Notes: a model not told the origin generated them from the letters alone. A stretch of DNA of 35,820 nt from Hyphomicrobiales bacterium (GCA_017305555.1 JAFKKM010000053.1:1-35820); one strand, 5' to 3'; positions 23,065 through 33,208 are shown, counted from the stretch's first letter. Translations and numbers: made by a program.

Positions 23065-24759
23065 ATGTCGCGCAACAGTTACAACCGCCGTAAAATGAAA
23101 CTCAAGCGGCTTTTCGGCATTCGCGGCCGTCTGGTGCTGTTGGCGTTGATTCTGGTGGTTCCGCTGATGCTTGAGCGCGCCCGTTCGCTGGAGGACGCGC
23201 GCGCCAAGCAGATCGCCGCGACCTCGCGCGAATACAAGGCGCTGGCCGATCACACCGTCGATACCCAGCGTCAGGTGATCTCGTCGGTCGAGGCGGTGCT
23301 GAAATCGTCGTCCTACATCTATGCGCTGGGCTCCGAGGTCAGTCAGCCCTGCATGGTGATGCGCGCGAGCTTCCGGGTCGACCTGCCGTGGATTCGCAGC
23401 CTGTCGGTGGTCGATCGCACCGGCCGCATCCAGTGTTCGACGCTGCCGGGAATCACCGGCATCGATCTCAACGACCGGATGTACCTGCGAAAGGCACTCG
23501 TCTCGCGCTCGCTGGTGCTCAGCGATTATGTGTTCAGCCGCGCCACCCACCAGCCGACCATCATGGCGGCCTATCCGTTGAAGACGGCCGGTCACGAGCG
23601 TTCCGGCGCCGTCATCGTCGCCGCCGTCAACCTGCGCTGGATGTCGTCGGTGATGAACGATCTCGGCGGCCGCCCCGGCGTTACCGCGCTCCTGATCGAC
23701 AGCAACGGCGTGGTGCTGGCGGCACCCGACGATCTCGCCAGCACCCTCGCCCATCCTCTCGCCGACAAGACGCTGCTGCCGGCCATCGTCGCGCACGAAG
23801 CCGCTTCCGGTGCGCAGAGCGGATCCTTCATCCATCGCCCCGTCAACGACGGCAAGCGCACGGTGTCGTTCGCACGGTTGCCGGGCAGCAACGCGCGGCT
23901 GGTCGTCAGCATCGACGAGGCCATGGTTAGCGCCGGCATCAATCGCGAAATCCGGCTCGCTTATATCCAGTTGGCCTTCGTCTGCCTGCTGGTGCTGCTC
24001 GGCGCGCTGCTGGTGGTCGAGGGCCTGATCATGCGCCCGATCCAGATCCTTGCCGGGATCGCGCAGAAGCTGGGCCGCGGCGAGCGCGACGTGCGCGCGG
24101 CGCGCCACGAACTGCCGACCGAATTCATGCCGCTGGCACGCGCCTTCAACACCATGGCGGCGCAACTCACCACGCGCGAAAGCGAACTTCTCGCCAGCAA
24201 CAACCGCCTGAGCGTCATCGCCACCATCGACACCGTATCGGGCCTCGCCAACCGGCGCGGGTTCCAGAGTCGGCTCGATTTCGAGTGGCACAAGGCCGAC
24301 CAGACCGCCACCGAACTGGCGCTGCTGATGGTCGATGTCGATCACTTCAAGCTCTACAACGACAATTACGGCCATCTCGAAGGCGACGCCTGCCTCGCCC
24401 GGCTCGGCGAGACCCTGGCCGGCATCGCCGCCCGCACCACCGGGTTCGCGGCGCGCTACGGCGGCGAGGAGTTCTGCGTGCTGCTGCCCGATACCGACAC
24501 CGCCCGTGCCATGGAGATCGGCGAGATGATCCGGGACGCGGTCCGCGGCCTCGCCATTCCGCATCGCGCCAGTGCCGCGCAGAACGTCACCCTTAGCGTC
24601 GGGGTCGCGGTCACCCGGCCGAATCCGACCATGCAGGCCGACGACCTGATCGAGGCGGCCGACGCCGCGCTCTACGCCGCCAAGGCTGCCGGGCGCGACT
24701 GCGTGATCCCGCACGGCCGGCACGAGCCGCCGGCGGCGCGCGTTTCGCTGGCGGGCTGA
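23065..24759 (+). CDS. Membrane-bound dCACHE-HAMP-GGDEF diguanylate cyclase
   Basis: Makes cyclic di-GMP from two GTP in response to an external cue. The 564-residue protein has a first membrane helix (about 21-37), a periplasmic sensor of dCACHE type (about 45-290, with [18 protein letters not shown] and [14 protein letters not shown]), a second helix (about 300-322), a HAMP region (about 322-375), a short coil and a GGDEF domain. The active-site loop GGEEF is at 466-470, preceded by [17 protein letters not shown], so it looks catalytic. The RxxD inhibition site normally five residues before GGEEF is absent. ATG 23065 follows AAGGG and AGG; another ATG lies at 23095. No EAL domain. Confidence 0.9.
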   Translation: MSRNSYNRRKMKLKRLFGIRGRLVLLALILVVPLMLERARSLEDARAKQIAATSREYKALADHTVDTQRQVISSVEAVLKSSSYIYALGSEVSQPCMVMRASFRVDLPWIRSLSVVDRTGRIQCSTLPGITGIDLNDRMYLRKALVSRSLVLSDYVFSRATHQPTIMAAYPLKTAGHERSGAVIVAAVNLRWMSSVMNDLGGRPGVTALLIDSNGVVLAAPDDLASTLAHPLADKTLLPAIVAHEAASGAQSGSFIHRPVNDGKRTVSFARLPGSNARLVVSIDEAMVSAGINREIRLAYIQLAFVCLLVLLGALLVVEGLIMRPIQILAGIAQKLGRGERDVRAARHELPTEFMPLARAFNTMAAQLTTRESELLASNNRLSVIATIDTVSGLANRRGFQSRLDFEWHKADQTATELALLMVDVDHFKLYNDNYGHLEGDACLARLGETLAGIAARTTGFAARYGGEEFCVLLPDTDTARAMEIGEMIRDAVRGLAIPHRASAAQNVTLSVGVAVTRPNPTMQADDLIEAADAALYAAKAAGRDCVIPHGRHEPPAARVSLAG

Positions 24760-24855
24760 GGCGGCGGCCGCCCTCGCCGCCTAAAACCTTGACCCAACGC
24801 GGTCTTTTGTCGCCAAAACCGGCCTTTCGAAGCGCGTTTTCTTTGCGTGGACCGG

Positions 24856-24883
24856 TTTCCACTTGGCGCGAAACCGCTATAGT
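24856..24883 (+). promoter_or_regulatory. Weak sigma-70-type promoter candidate for leuS
   Basis: TTTCCA (24856-24861) and TATAGT (24878-24883) with a 16-bp spacer, ending 112 bp before leuS. The -35 matches only four of six positions, and the surroundings resemble a decayed family E repeat. Confidence 0.3.
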
Positions 24884-24995
24884 GAGCCGCTTTCCGCGTG
24901 ACCGTGGCCAAGGCCGGTATCGGCTTGCCTTAAGTTCACGCTCCACTCCCGATCGCGCCGGTCGCGATCCAACACCCGGTCAATTTCCGATCCAA

Positions 24996-27632
24996 ATGAG
25001 CAACGAACGCTACAACGCCCGCGAGTGCGAACCGCGCTGGCAGAAAATCTGGGACGAACAGGCGATCTTCACCACGAAGAACGACGATCCGCGGCCGAAA
25101 TACTACGTGCTGGAGATGTTCCCCTACCCGTCCGGCCGCATCCACATGGGCCACGTCCGCAACTACACCATGGGCGACGTGGTGGCGCGGACGATGCGCG
25201 CCAAGGGTTTCAACGTGCTGCATCCGATGGGCTGGGACGCTTTCGGCCTGCCGGCGGAAAACGCCGCGATGCAGAACAAGACCGATCCGGCGAAATGGAC
25301 CTACGCCAACATCGCCGCCATGAAGAAGCAGCTCCAGACCATGGGGCTGTCGCTGGACTGGAGCCGCGAGATCGCGACCTGCGATCCCAGCTACTACAAG
25401 CACCAGCAGAAGATGTTCCTCGACTTCATGAAGGCCGGCCTCGCCGAGCGCGAGAAGCGCAAGGTCAACTGGGACCCGGTGGACATGACCGTGCTCGCCA
25501 ACGAGCAGGTGATCGATGGTCGCGGCTGGCGAAGCGGCGCGGTGGTCGAGCAGCGCGAAATGAACCAGTGGGTCTTCAAGATCACGAAGTACTCGCAGGA
25601 CCTGCTCGCCGCGCTCGACACCCTCGACCGCTGGCCCGACAAGGTGCGGCTGATGCAGCGCAACTGGATCGGCCGCTCCGAGGGCCTTCTGATCCGCTTC
25701 GCGCTCGACGCCGCGACCACGCCGAACGGCGAATCCGAGTTGAAGATTTTCACGACGCGTCCCGACACGCTGTTCGGCGCGAAATTCATGGCGATTGCGC
25801 CGGATCATCCGCTGGCGGCCGCTGCCGCGAAGAACAATCCGCAACTCGCCGAGTTCATCGCCGAGTGCAAGCGGCGCGGCACCTCGCAGGCCGAGATCGA
25901 CACCGCCGAGAAGATGGGCTTCGACACCGGCATCAAGGCGGTGCATCCGTTCGACCCGAGCTGGAAGCTGCCGGTCTACGTCGCCAATTTCATCCTGATG
26001 GAATACGGCACCGGCGCGATCTTCGGCTGCCCCGCGCACGACCAGCGCGACCTCGATTTCGTCAACAAATACGGCCTCGGCAATGTGCCGGTGGTCTGCC
26101 CCGAGGGACAGGACCCCGCCACTTTCGTCGTCACCGACACCGCCTATGACGGCGACGGCCGCATGATCAATTCGCGCTTCCTCGACGGCATGACCATCGA
26201 GGCGGCGAAGAACGAAGTCGCGAAGCGGCTGGAAAGCGAGACGCGCGGCAACGCGCCGGTCGGCGAACGTCAGGTCAATTTCCGCCTGCGCGACTGGGGC
26301 ATTTCGCGGCAGCGCTATTGGGGCTGCCCGATCCCGGTGATCCATTGCCCGAAGTGCGACGTGGTGCCGGTACCGGACAAGGATTTGCCGGTGGCGTTGC
26401 CGAACGATGTCTCGTTCGACAAACCGGGCAACGCACTTGATCATCATCCGACCTGGAAGAACGTCAAGTGCCCGCAATGCGGCGGCGACGCACGGCGCGA
26501 AACCGACACCATGGACACTTTTGTGGATTCGTCCTGGTACTTCGCGCGCTTCACCGATCCATGGAACGAAAACGCGCCGACCACCCGCGCGGTGGTCGAT
26601 CGCATGTTGCCGGTCGACCAGTACATCGGCGGTGTCGAGCACGCGATTTTGCACCTGCTGTATTCGCGCTTTTTTACCCGGGCGATGAAAGCCACCGGCC
26701 ACATCGGCATGGACGAGCCGTTCAAGGGCATGTTTACGCAGGGCATGGTGGTCCACGAGATCTATCGCAAGGCCGACGGCACTTTTGCTTCACCGGCCGA
26801 AGTGAAGATCGAGATCGACGGTGACAACCGCCGCGCCACGTTGCTCTCGACCGGTGAACCGGTCGAGATCGGCGCGATCGAGAAGATGTCGAAGTCGAAG
26901 CGCAACACCGTCGATCCGGACGACATCATCTCAACCTACGGCGCCGACACCGCGCGCTGGTTCATGCTGTCGGACTCGCCGCCGGACCGCGACGTGATCT
27001 GGAGCGAGGAACGCGTGCAGGGCGCGAGCCGCTTCGTGCAGCGGCTGTGGCGGCTGGTGAACGACGCCGCGGTCATCGCGGCCAAAGCGCCGGCGATACG
27101 GCCGGCGACGTTTGGCCCCGAGGCGCTGGCGATCCGCAAGGCCGCCCACGGCGCGCTCGACAAGGTCTCCACCGGTGTCGAGAAGCTGCATTTCAACGTC
27201 TGCCTGGCGCAGATCCGCGAATTCGCCAATACCTTCAGCGATGCCCTCGCCGCTTTGGCCAAACCCGAAGCCGCAGTCGCGCCCGACACCGCATGGGCGG
27301 TCCGCGAGGCCGCCGCCATCCTGGTGCAACTGTTCGCCCCGATGATGCCGCACTTGGCCGAAGAATGCTGGCGCGCACTGGGGCAGCAGGGCCTGGTTTC
27401 CAACGCCACCTGGCCGGCGGTCGAGTCGAACTTGCTGGTCGAGGACTCGATCACGCTGCCGGTGACCGTCAACGGCAAGAAACGGGGTGAGGTTATTGTG
27501 CCACGGGCCGCGGAAAATGCCGAAATAGAGGCTGCCGCTTTGGCGCTCGATGCGGTAAAGCAGTCAATCGGGGATAAACCGGTTCGCAAAGTCATCGTGG
27601 TTCCGCAAAGGATCGTCAATGTCGTGGTTTAA
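24996..27632 (+). CDS. leuS: Leucyl-tRNA synthetase
   Basis: Class Ia synthetase that charges tRNA-Leu. 878 residues, normal for bacterial LeuRS. The HIGH signature is HMGH (50-53) in [19 protein letters not shown]; the CP1 editing domain follows ([20 protein letters not shown], then [17 protein letters not shown]); a zinc-type insert has CPKC and [20 protein letters not shown] comes next; and KMSKS is at 630-634 in EKMSKSKRN. The frame is open to 24789, but ATG 24996 gives the family start MSNERYNA. lptE overlaps its end by 14 bp, and holA follows: the conserved leuS-lptE-holA order. Confidence 0.97.
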   Translation: MSNERYNARECEPRWQKIWDEQAIFTTKNDDPRPKYYVLEMFPYPSGRIHMGHVRNYTMGDVVARTMRAKGFNVLHPMGWDAFGLPAENAAMQNKTDPAKWTYANIAAMKKQLQTMGLSLDWSREIATCDPSYYKHQQKMFLDFMKAGLAEREKRKVNWDPVDMTVLANEQVIDGRGWRSGAVVEQREMNQWVFKITKYSQDLLAALDTLDRWPDKVRLMQRNWIGRSEGLLIRFALDAATTPNGESELKIFTTRPDTLFGAKFMAIAPDHPLAAAAAKNNPQLAEFIAECKRRGTSQAEIDTAEKMGFDTGIKAVHPFDPSWKLPVYVANFILMEYGTGAIFGCPAHDQRDLDFVNKYGLGNVPVVCPEGQDPATFVVTDTAYDGDGRMINSRFLDGMTIEAAKNEVAKRLESETRGNAPVGERQVNFRLRDWGISRQRYWGCPIPVIHCPKCDVVPVPDKDLPVALPNDVSFDKPGNALDHHPTWKNVKCPQCGGDARRETDTMDTFVDSSWYFARFTDPWNENAPTTRAVVDRMLPVDQYIGGVEHAILHLLYSRFFTRAMKATGHIGMDEPFKGMFTQGMVVHEIYRKADGTFASPAEVKIEIDGDNRRATLLSTGEPVEIGAIEKMSKSKRNTVDPDDIISTYGADTARWFMLSDSPPDRDVIWSEERVQGASRFVQRLWRLVNDAAVIAAKAPAIRPATFGPEALAIRKAAHGALDKVSTGVEKLHFNVCLAQIREFANTFSDALAALAKPEAAVAPDTAWAVREAAAILVQLFAPMMPHLAEECWRALGQQGLVSNATWPAVESNLLVEDSITLPVTVNGKKRGEVIVPRAAENAEIEAAALALDAVKQSIGDKPVRKVIVVPQRIVNVVV

Positions 27633-28170
27633 GACGCGCATCGCCGCCCGGCTGGCCGTGATTGTCGCCCTGGCGGCGCTGACGGCCGGCTGCTTCCAGC
27701 CGATGTACGCCGAGCGCAAGGACGGGGCCCCGGGACTGCGCGAAAAGCTGATGGGCGTCGAACTGGTGCCGGTCGCGCTGCCGAACGCCTCGCGCGAGGC
27801 CCGGCTCGGCGTCGAAATCCGCAACGCGCTGGCGTTCAAGCTCTACGGCAACGCCACCGGAATGCCGCCGACCCATCGGCTCGAGATGAAGCTTTCCTCC
27901 AGCCGCGCCTCCGTGCTGCTCGACCCGGCGACCGCGCTGCCTTCGATCGAAGGCTATACCCTCTACGCCTCCTACAAGCTGGTCGAGGCCGCGACCGGCA
28001 AGACGGTGCTGACGGGTTCGACTTTCTCGCGCGTCTCCTACGACATCCCCGGCAGTTACCAGCGCTTCGCCCGCGCCCGTGCCTTCCGCGACGCCGAAGA
28101 CCGCGCCGCGCAGGAGATCGCCGAGAATCTCAACACCCGGCTGATGTCGTTCTTCTCCGCCGGGATTTGA
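27619..28170 (+). CDS. lptE: LPS-assembly lipoprotein LptE
   Basis: Outer-membrane lipoprotein that plugs the LptD barrel to insert lipopolysaccharide. 183 residues with a lipoprotein signal: basic start [12 protein letters not shown], hydrophobic core, and lipobox LTAGC with acylated Cys25. The rest is the alpha/beta LptE domain ([46 protein letters not shown]). Its ATG overlaps the last 14 bases of leuS, suggesting translational coupling. Sequence alone is weakly conserved in this family; lipobox, length and the leuS-lptE-holA position make the assignment. Confidence 0.88.
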   Translation: MSWFKTRIAARLAVIVALAALTAGCFQPMYAERKDGAPGLREKLMGVELVPVALPNASREARLGVEIRNALAFKLYGNATGMPPTHRLEMKLSSSRASVLLDPATALPSIEGYTLYASYKLVEAATGKTVLTGSTFSRVSYDIPGSYQRFARARAFRDAEDRAAQEIAENLNTRLMSFFSAGI

Positions 28171-28192
28171 CGGACGCGCGGCATATCGGTTC

Positions 28193-28275
28193 GTCATTGC
28201 GAGCGAAGCGAAGCAATCCAGAAAGCCATCAAGCAAGGACTGGATTGCTTCGTCGCTTTCGCTCCTCGCAATGAC
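28193..28275. repeat. Palindromic repeat, family A, copy 3, between lptE and holA
   Basis: Same arms as copy 1 but with the bulged arm on the right side, so the element is inverted (GTCATTGCGAGCGAAGCGAAGCAATCCAG ... CTGGATTGCTTCGTCGC ... GCAATGAC). It ends 17 bp before the holA start inside a likely operon. Confidence 0.88.
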
Positions 28276-28292
28276 GCGGATTGGGAAGGGCC

Positions 28293-29321
28293 ATGGTCGC
28301 GCTGCGCGGCAGGGACATCGACAGCTATCTCGCGAAACCCGATCCGGCACGGCCGATCGTGCTGCTGTACGGTGCCGACGCCGGCCTGGTGCGCGAGCGT
28401 GCCGATGCGTTGATCACCTCCGCCGTCGACGACCCGAACGATCCGTTTTCGCTGGTGCGGCTCGACGGCGACGACCTCGCCGCAGAACCCTCGCGGCTGG
28501 TGGACGAGGCGATGACGGTGCCGCTGTTCGGCGGCCGCCGCGCCATCCGCATCAAGGCCGGCGGCCGCAGCTTCGCCAGCGGCGTCGAAACGCTGGCCGG
28601 GATGACGCCGAAGGACTGCTGCATCGTCATCGAGGCCGGCGAGCTGCGCCCCGAATCGCCGCTGCGCAAGGCGTGCGAGAAGGCGAAAAACGCGGTGGCG
28701 ATCGCCTGCTATCCCGACACCGAACGCGACCTCGCCAAACTGATCGACGACGAAATGCGCGCGGCCAACCTGCGCATCGCGCCCGACGCCCGGACCATGC
28801 TGATGGCGTCGCTCGGCGGCGACCGCCAGACCTCGCGCAACGAACTCCGCAAGCTGACGCTTTACGCTCACGGCGCGCGCGAGGTGACGCTCGACGACGT
28901 CGCCGCGGTGATTTCCGACGCCTCCGACTTGAAACTCGACCCCATCGTCGATGCCGCCTTCGCCGGTAACGCGGCGCGCGTGGAAAGCGAGTTCGGCAAG
29001 GCAATGATGGCCGGCACCTATCCCGGCGTCATCATTTCGGCCGCGCAACGGCACGCGGCGGCCCTGCACAAGGCGAGCCTCGCGATCGACGAGGGCGCAT
29101 CGGCATCGGCCGCCGCCGAGAGCGGGTTTCCGCGTCTGCATTTCTCGCGCAAAGGCAGCGTCGAGACGGCGCTGCGCACCTTCACCGCGGGCCGGCTCGC
29201 GCTGACGATGGAGCAACTCGCCGCCGCCGCGCTCGATTCGCGCAAGCAGGCGGCGCTGGCGCCCGCCATCGCGCAACGCGTGCTGTTGTCGATCGCGGTG
29301 AACGCCCGCAGAAGGGGCTGA
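28293..29321 (+). CDS. holA: DNA polymerase III subunit delta (HolA)
   Basis: Opens the beta clamp as part of the clamp-loader complex. 342 residues, as in E. coli (343). N-terminal MVALRGRDIDSYLAK leads into the delta nucleotide-fold domain without a functional Walker A (PIVLLYGADAGLVRERADAL), then FSLVRLDGDDLAAEPSRLVD, the FGGRRAIRIKAG segment, and the helical collar domain (from about 245, DPIVDAAFAGNAARVESEFG). ATG 28293 follows GGGAAGG closely; an in-frame TTG at 28281 is less likely. It comes after lptE, with a family A palindrome between them. Confidence 0.92.
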   Translation: MVALRGRDIDSYLAKPDPARPIVLLYGADAGLVRERADALITSAVDDPNDPFSLVRLDGDDLAAEPSRLVDEAMTVPLFGGRRAIRIKAGGRSFASGVETLAGMTPKDCCIVIEAGELRPESPLRKACEKAKNAVAIACYPDTERDLAKLIDDEMRAANLRIAPDARTMLMASLGGDRQTSRNELRKLTLYAHGAREVTLDDVAAVISDASDLKLDPIVDAAFAGNAARVESEFGKAMMAGTYPGVIISAAQRHAAALHKASLAIDEGASASAAAESGFPRLHFSRKGSVETALRTFTAGRLALTMEQLAAAALDSRKQAALAPAIAQRVLLSIAVNARRRG

Positions 29322-29351
29322 TGGCGACGGACCGGCGTGAATCACCCCTGT

Positions 29352-29380
29352 TTGGGGAACCCGTTCCGCCCGGCTATAGT
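29352..29380 (+). promoter_or_regulatory. Sigma-70-type promoter candidate for the UbiH-type gene
   Basis: TTGGGG (29352-29357), 17 bp, then TATAGT (29375-29380), 32 bp before the ATG at 29413. The -10 is good and the -35 moderate. Confidence 0.4.
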
Positions 29381-29412
29381 TCGATGAAGGGTCCGGTTTC
29401 AGAAAAGGTGCG

Positions 29413-30636
29413 ATGATGTCGGCACAGCCAAGCATTGTGATCGCGGGTGGCGCCTTCGCGGGGCTGGCGCTGGCGCTGGCGCTGCGTCAGGGGCTGGGCG
29501 AGGCGGTGCCGGTGATCGTCGCCGATCCGGCGCTGGCCAGCCGGCCGAGCCGCGACCCCCGCGCCACCGCCATCGTCGCCGCCTGCCGCCGCCTGTTCGA
29601 GGGCATCGGCGTCTGGGACGAGGTCGGTCCCGGCGCGCAGCCGATCCTCGACATGGTGGTGACGGATTCGAAACTGGCGGACGCGACGCGGCCGACCTTC
29701 CTCACCTTCGCCGGCGAGGTCGAGCCCGGCGAACCGTTCGCGCATATGGTGGAGAACCGCCTTCTGATCAACGCACTGGTGACGCGCGCCGAGGCGGAAG
29801 GCGTAACGCTGCGCGCAACCGCCGTCACCGCTTATCAGGCGCATGATGCCGGCATCGACGTGACCCTGGCCGATGGCGAGACCGTCCATGCCAGCCTGCT
29901 GGTCGCCGCCGACGGTGCGCGCTCGAAACTGCGCGAGCGCGCCGGCATCGCCACCCACGGCTGGGAGTACGATCAATCCGGCATCGTCGTCACCGTCGGC
30001 CACGAGCGCGATCACGAGGGCCGCGCCGAGGAGCATTTCCTGCCCGCCGGGCCGTTCGCGATTCTACCGCTGAAGGGCAATCGCTCATCGCTGGTGTGGA
30101 CCGAGACGCGCAAGGAGGCCGCGCGCATCACCGCGCTGCCCGACGACGAATTCCATGCCGAACTGGAGCAGCGCTTCGGCCTGCACCTCGGCGAGATCAA
30201 GGCGCTCGACAAGCCGCGCGCGTTTCCGCTGGGATATTTCGTGGCGCGCTCTTTCATCGCCGACCGCATGGCGCTGGTCGGCGACGCCGCGCATGTGATC
30301 CATCCGATCGCAGGACAAGGCCTCAACATGGGGCTGAAAGACATCGCGGCGCTGGCGGAAGTGATCGTCGACGCGGCGCGGCTCGGCATCGATCCGGGAA
30401 TGGCCAGCGTGCTCGAGCGCTATCAGCGCTGGCGGCGCTTCGACACCATGGCGATGGGTGCCGCCACCAACGCGCTCAACGTGCTGTTCTCCAACGACTC
30501 GACCCTGCTGCGCGGCGTGCGCGACATCGGCCTCGGCATCGTCGACCGCCTGCCGCCACTGAAGAACATCTTCATCAAGCAGGCCGCGGGTTTGTCCGGT
30601 GAGGTGCCACGCCTGCTGAAGGGCGAGGCGCTGTAG
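29413..30636 (+). CDS. UbiH/UbiF/VisC/COQ6-family ubiquinone hydroxylase
   Basis: Flavin monooxygenase that hydroxylates the ubiquinone precursor ring. 407 residues, family length. The FAD fold near the N-terminus reads IVIAGGAFAGLALALAL; the second Gly of GxGxxG is Ala14. Then RATAIVAACRRLFEGIGVWD, the DG motif VAADGARSKLRERAG (about 166-180) and GDAAHVIHPIAGQGLNMGLKD (about 291-311), characteristic of this family. In alphaproteobacteria one enzyme may serve several ring positions, so UbiH, UbiF or UbiL cannot be told apart. ATG 29413 or the next ATG at 29416. A terminator-like hairpin follows at 30676. Confidence 0.88.
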   Translation: MMSAQPSIVIAGGAFAGLALALALRQGLGEAVPVIVADPALASRPSRDPRATAIVAACRRLFEGIGVWDEVGPGAQPILDMVVTDSKLADATRPTFLTFAGEVEPGEPFAHMVENRLLINALVTRAEAEGVTLRATAVTAYQAHDAGIDVTLADGETVHASLLVAADGARSKLRERAGIATHGWEYDQSGIVVTVGHERDHEGRAEEHFLPAGPFAILPLKGNRSSLVWTETRKEAARITALPDDEFHAELEQRFGLHLGEIKALDKPRAFPLGYFVARSFIADRMALVGDAAHVIHPIAGQGLNMGLKDIAALAEVIVDAARLGIDPGMASVLERYQRWRRFDTMAMGAATNALNVLFSNDSTLLRGVRDIGLGIVDRLPPLKNIFIKQAAGLSGEVPRLLKGEAL

Positions 30637-30675
30637 CGCGTCCCATCCACCCCGGATGATACCATCGCGCCCATC

Positions 30676-30710
30676 CGCGCCGGCGGAAATTGCCGGCGCG
30701 GTATTATTTT
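30676..30710 (+). terminator. Intrinsic terminator after the UbiH-type gene
   Basis: Perfect 9-bp stem CGCGCCGGC / GCCGGCGCG, 7-nt loop, followed by GTATTATTTT. It lies 40 bp after the stop codon. Confidence 0.75.
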
Positions 30711-30844
30711 CAGACAAAATGTCGTGAACGTCCGTGTAGTCTCGTCCGACTACCACTGATGCGGCGATTCCGCCGCGGTTTCTCCGTGCGTCCGTTTTTC
30801 CGCGCCGAAGGTCTCCCTCGGCCCGCAACCTCTGAGGAGACAGC

Positions 30845-31774
30845 ATGTCGGATCGCGTCTGGTTCTATGCCGACAGCGGCAAGCAGCTTGGACCTTATTC
30901 CGAAAGTCAGTTCCGCGATCTCATCGCCAACGGGACCGTGTCGGGCATGAGCTATGTCTGGACCAGCGGAATGGAGAACTGGCAGCGCGCGCAGGATGTG
31001 CCCGGCCTGCTGGACCGGCCGCGGCCGCCGGGCCCGCCGAATCTGGCGAGTGCGAACGTTGGTGGAAACAACCTTGGCGGGGCGTCGTCGTCAGCCGCAT
31101 CGGTGGCGACCGCGGGCGGGGCGTCCGGCGGATCGCTGTGGATCGATTTCGGCATCTGGGATTTCACCTGGCGCAGCATCGTGCTGGCGATCTGCTCGTG
31201 CTTCATCATCCCGCTGCCGTGGGTGCTGGTCTGGTACCTGAAATGGCTGGTGCCCCACATTCAGGTGCGGGGTCGGCCGAATCTCGGTTTCGAAGGAACG
31301 GCGATGACCATCGTCCCCTGGTTCTTCGGCGCCGTGGTGGTGATGATCGCCCTCGCCATGACCGGAAGCGAATTGATCGGCAACCTGTCGATCATCGTCC
31401 AACTGGTGCTCCAGTGGCTATTCTTCAAATGGCTGATCGCGAACCTCTCCTCGGATGGACGGCCGCTCGGGCTCTCCTTCTCCGGCTCGGTCTGGGCCTT
31501 TCTCGGCTGGGCTGTGCTGGGGGCCGTCTCCGTGATCACCATCATCGGCTGGGCATGGGTCTACACCGCATGGATGCGGTGGTTCTGCAACAACATTCAG
31601 GGCACGCGCCGCGCGGCCATCTTCAATGGCAGCGGACTGGAGTTTCTTTGGCGCGCGATCGTGGCCGCCATCGCCTGTTCCTTCATCATCCCGATACCAT
31701 GGATGTATCGCTGGATGATGCGCTGGATTGCTTCGCAGACCGAACTCGTCGACCGCGACGCGATAGATGCCTGA
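30845..31774 (+). CDS. GYF-domain (DUF4339) membrane protein with four DUF898-like repeats
   Basis: 309-residue inner-membrane protein. Residues 1-55 are a GYF_2/DUF4339 domain (VWFYADSGKQLGPYSESQF, VSGMSYVWTSGMENWQRAQ), which usually binds proline-rich peptides. A Pro/Gly/Ser linker (58-97) follows. The rest holds about five to six hydrophobic segments in four related units: about 102-140, 149-203, 212-252 and 260-301. Units 1 and 4 share W-R-[SA]-I-V-...-FIIP-[LI]-PW and end in a K/R-W pair; units 2 to 4 begin F-x-G. This pattern recalls the YjgN/DUF898 repeat, a comparison from memory. ATG 30845 follows GAGGAGA. Function unknown. Confidence 0.8.
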   Translation: MSDRVWFYADSGKQLGPYSESQFRDLIANGTVSGMSYVWTSGMENWQRAQDVPGLLDRPRPPGPPNLASANVGGNNLGGASSSAASVATAGGASGGSLWIDFGIWDFTWRSIVLAICSCFIIPLPWVLVWYLKWLVPHIQVRGRPNLGFEGTAMTIVPWFFGAVVVMIALAMTGSELIGNLSIIVQLVLQWLFFKWLIANLSSDGRPLGLSFSGSVWAFLGWAVLGAVSVITIIGWAWVYTAWMRWFCNNIQGTRRAAIFNGSGLEFLWRAIVAAIACSFIIPIPWMYRWMMRWIASQTELVDRDAIDA

Positions 31775-31797
31775 TCGAGGCACGGCGCTTCCCTCAC

Positions 31798-31880
31798 GTC
31801 ATTGCGAGGAGCGTTAGCGACGAAGCAATCCAGTCCTTGCTTCGTGGCCTCCTGGATTGCTTCGCTGCGCTCGCAATGAC
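31798..31880. repeat. Palindromic repeat, family A, copy 4
   Basis: 83-bp copy close in sequence to copies 1 and 5, between the convergent GYF-domain gene and amtB2. Likely a bidirectional transcription end. Confidence 0.9.
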
Positions 31881-31903
31881 GAATTAGCCGAAATTCATCG
31901 TCG

Positions 31904-33208
31904 TTATTGCAGCGCTTCGCCGTGCTGGGTGAGGTCGAGGCCTTCGAGTTCGTGGTCGCGCGTCACCCGCAGCGGCACGAAGCCGCCGACGATCTTGAGC
32001 AACACGAAGGTCACCGCGATGGTCCACAGCAACGTCACCGCGACGCCGTAGAACTGGATCAGCAACTGTTGCGGGTTGCCTTCCAGCAGCCCCGACGCAC
32101 CGCCGATCGACTGCACCGCGAACACACCGGCCAGCAGCGTGCCGATCAGGCCGCCGATGCCATGGACGCCGAACACGTCGAGCGAGTCGTCGTAGTGGAA
32201 GCGGTGCTTGAGGCTGGTGCAGGCCCAGTAGCAGACCCCGCCGGCGATCACGCCGATGATGAGGCCATGCCACGGCGCGACGAAGCCCGACGCCGGCGTG
32301 ATGGTGCCGAGGCCTGCCACCGCGCCGGAAATCATGCCGAGCACCGAAGGCTTGCGCCGCGTCAGCCATTCGATCGCGCCCCATGTCAGCGCGCCGGCGC
32401 AGGCGGCGAGATGCGTCGCGGTGATGGCGAAGACGGCGCGCGCGTTGGCGCCAAGCGCCGAGCCGCCATTGAAGCCGAACCAGCCGACCCACAACAGGCC
32501 GGTGCCAATCACCGCCAGCGACAGATCGAACGGCGCGAGGTTGTCGTTGCCGTAGCCATGGCGCTTGCCGATTACCATCGCGGCGACGAGGCCGCCGCTG
32601 CCGGCGCTGAGATGCACCACGGTGCCGCCGGCAAAATCCAGCACGCCGGCATTGCCGAGGAAGCCGCCGCCCCACACCCAATGCGCCAGCGGAATGTAGA
32701 CGAACATGAACCAGCCGATCGAGAACAACAGATAGGCGGAGAATTTCATGCGGTCGGCCACCGCGCCCGCCACCAGCGCCACGGTGATGACGGCAAACGT
32801 CATCTGGTAGAGCATGAACAGCGCTTCGGGGATGGTCTTCGCCGCCGGGTTGACGCTGTCGAGTGTCATGCCCATCAGGAACACGCGATCGAGCGTGCCG
32901 AGAAATTTGCCGCTGCCGCCGAAGGTCAGCGTGTAGCCGAACGCCACCCACAGCACCGAGATCAGCGCCACCGCGGCAAGGCTTTGCGCCATCGTCGCCA
33001 GCACGTTCTTCTTGCGCACCATGCCGGAGTAGAACAGCGCGAGGCCGGGAATGGTCATCATCAGCACGAAGGCGGTGGCGACGATCATCCACGCGGTATC
33101 GGCGGCGCTGATGGTACTGGCGGGCACGGTGGATTGCGCCAGCGCGGGAGTAACCGATGTCGCTGCCATCGCCGCAGCGCAAGCCGCAAAACGCCGAATT
33201 GCCCCCAT
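31904..33208 (-). CDS. amtB: Ammonium transporter AmtB, copy 2
   Basis: Second Amt/Rh ammonium channel, 434 residues. A signal-peptide-like segment (about 5-25, ending PALAQ) precedes about 11 membrane helices. Pore His199 lies in FAGGTVVHLSAG and His349 in DVFGVHGIGG. It lacks the Ala-rich loop of copy 1: HWVWGGGFLGNAGVLDF is the short, usual form. The ATG at 33208 is chosen over the longer frame to 33238, which runs into repeat DNA. glnK2 is upstream on the same strand, but the 138-bp gap between them contains a family A palindrome. Paralogue of 17219-18712. Confidence 0.93.
   Translation of the reverse strand: MGAIRRFAACAAAMAATSVTPALAQSTVPASTISAADTAWMIVATAFVLMMTIPGLALFYSGMVRKKNVLATMAQSLAAVALISVLWVAFGYTLTFGGSGKFLGTLDRVFLMGMTLDSVNPAAKTIPEALFMLYQMTFAVITVALVAGAVADRMKFSAYLLFSIGWFMFVYIPLAHWVWGGGFLGNAGVLDFAGGTVVHLSAGSGGLVAAMVIGKRHGYGNDNLAPFDLSLAVIGTGLLWVGWFGFNGGSALGANARAVFAITATHLAACAGALTWGAIEWLTRRKPSVLGMISGAVAGLGTITPASGFVAPWHGLIIGVIAGGVCYWACTSLKHRFHYDDSLDVFGVHGIGGLIGTLLAGVFAVQSIGGASGLLEGNPQQLLIQFYGVAVTLLWTIAVTFVLLKIVGGFVPLRVTRDHELEGLDLTQHGEALQ

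Noticed and set aside
24759-24782. GC hairpin after the diguanylate cyclase
   Set aside because: An 8-bp stem is possible, but no T-run follows on the plus strand, so calling it a terminator is unsupported.
24936-26756. 606-residue minus-strand frame opposite leuS
   Set aside because: Antisense to HIGH and editing motifs of leuS; no family resemblance.
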